Of a DNA stretch of 7,268 nt, positions 6,978-7,268 are shown in pieces. Below the pieces are notes generated by a model. The model had not been told where the DNA came from. It did no database searches and saw only the letters and a list, made by a program, of their open reading frames with translations. The stretch is taken from NCBI GenBank assembly GCA_024635885.1, contig JAGXIA010000113.1:1-7268 (forward strand). Reading direction: 5' to 3'. The position numbers and the translations under genes were made by a program. How positions within the stretch are numbered: the stretch's first letter is position 1; each line of letters begins with the position of its first letter. The stretch comes from Helicobacteraceae bacterium. GTDB taxonomy: Bacteria > Campylobacterota > Campylobacteria > Campylobacterales > Sulfurimonadaceae.

Positions 6978-7178
6978 ATGCATAATTACGGATGGGGATT
7001 TGGAATGGGATTTGGCTGGCTAGTGCCAATACTGTTAATTGTATTGGTAGTATATTTTATAAACAAAAATAAAAATGAAAAAAATGAACTTTCGGCTGGG
7101 GATATTTTAGATAAAAAATATGCTAATGGAGAGATAGATGAGAAAGAGTACGAGAGGAAAAAAGAAGTACTAAAATAA
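6978..7178 (+). CDS. Small membrane protein with SHOCT domain
   Basis: A 66-residue protein. A Gly/Trp/Phe/Met-rich start (MHNYGWGFGMGFGW) leads into one membrane helix (about 14-29), then a charged Lys/Asn linker. A C-terminal SHOCT motif (about 38-65) follows, with the pattern DILDKKYANGEIDEKEYERKK. SHOCT is a short oligomerisation-type domain usually found at protein ends. Small membrane SHOCT proteins with aromatic/Gly/Met-rich starts are common beside copper and other heavy-metal efflux genes, though their job is unknown. AAAGGAG at 6965-6971, 6 bases from the ATG, is a strong ribosome site. It lies 25 bp after the DUF302 gene and 10 bp before the next start, so the three are surely co-transcribed. 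Confidence 0.88.
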   Translation: MHNYGWGFGMGFGWLVPILLIVLVVYFINKNKNEKNELSAGDILDKKYANGEIDEKEYERKKEVLK

Positions 7179-7188
7179 GAGGTGTATT

Positions 7189-7268
7189 ATGAGCAAAGGT
7201 GAAGAAAATATTTATTGTGAAGATGACTCTTGCGAGCTAGGGCATAATTTTTATACTTGCCCCATGCA
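7189..7268 (+). CDS. Start of a probable heavy-metal-binding protein (metal P-type ATPase or efflux adaptor), 3' end cut off
   Basis: Only 26 full codons are visible. They contain C10, C15, H19 and C24, ending in Y-T-C-P-M and a partial codon beginning CA (His or Gln). The Y-T-C-P-M-H-P pattern marks the short heavy-metal-binding domain at the N-terminus of many copper/heavy-metal P-type ATPases and of some CusB-type efflux adaptors; here the final residues fall outside the window. AGAGG at 7178-7182, overlapping the stop of the SHOCT gene, is 6 bases from the ATG, so translation is probably coupled. Which family member it is cannot be told from this fragment, and a small stand-alone metal-binding protein is also possible. 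Confidence 0.7.
   Translation, partial: MSKGEENIYCEDDSCELGHNFYTCPM

Noticed and set aside
1..7268. Mobile elements, CRISPR arrays, tRNA or rRNA genes
   Set aside because: I saw no transposase or integrase motifs, no spaced repeat arrays, no tRNA-like or rRNA-like stretches, and no intergenic gap over 160 bp where such elements could sit.

Overview
This is a low-GC, AT-rich window. Its gene content and style point to a Campylobacterota (epsilonproteobacterial) genome, for example a Sulfurimonas-like environmental organism. The clues are the HELNTPI-type histidine kinase, a Cache-GGDEF-EAL protein, extended TGnTATAAT-type promoters without clear -35 boxes, and a DUF302 protein. The genus is an inference; nothing in the sequence fixes it.

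Layout. (1) At 1-2202 (+) lies the 3' two-thirds or so of a protein resembling the alpha/beta regulatory subunits of phosphorylase kinase: the end of a GH15-like domain plus the distinctive C-terminal domain. (2) At 2227-4545 (-), convergent with it, is a membrane-bound c-di-GMP enzyme with a periplasmic Cache-like sensor, a GGDEF domain with an AGDEF signature and I-site, and an EAL domain with every catalytic residue present. It appears to have its own promoter at about 4604-4612. (3) At 4705-6460 (-) is a two-component operon: an OmpR-family response regulator first, overlapping a membrane histidine kinase. (4) Diverging from it at 6566-7268 (+) is a compact operon: a DUF302 protein, a 66-residue membrane SHOCT protein, and the start of a protein with a Cys-Pro-Met motif typical of heavy-metal-binding N-termini of copper/heavy-metal P-type ATPases and efflux adaptors. 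That last gene is cut by the window end.

How it may work together. The 105-bp divergent region between the response regulator and the DUF302 operon holds two head-to-tail copies of TCCTCACAAA with an 11-bp period, ending 7 bp before a perfect TATAAT. This is the geometry expected of an OmpR/PhoB-family activator site replacing a -35 box. The simplest reading is that the two-component system senses a periplasmic stress, possibly a metal such as copper, and switches on the DUF302-SHOCT-metal-binding operon and perhaps itself. The regulator gene has a TATAAT so close to its ATG that its mRNA may be leaderless. The c-di-GMP gene and the phosphorylase-kinase-like gene show no visible functional tie to this module.
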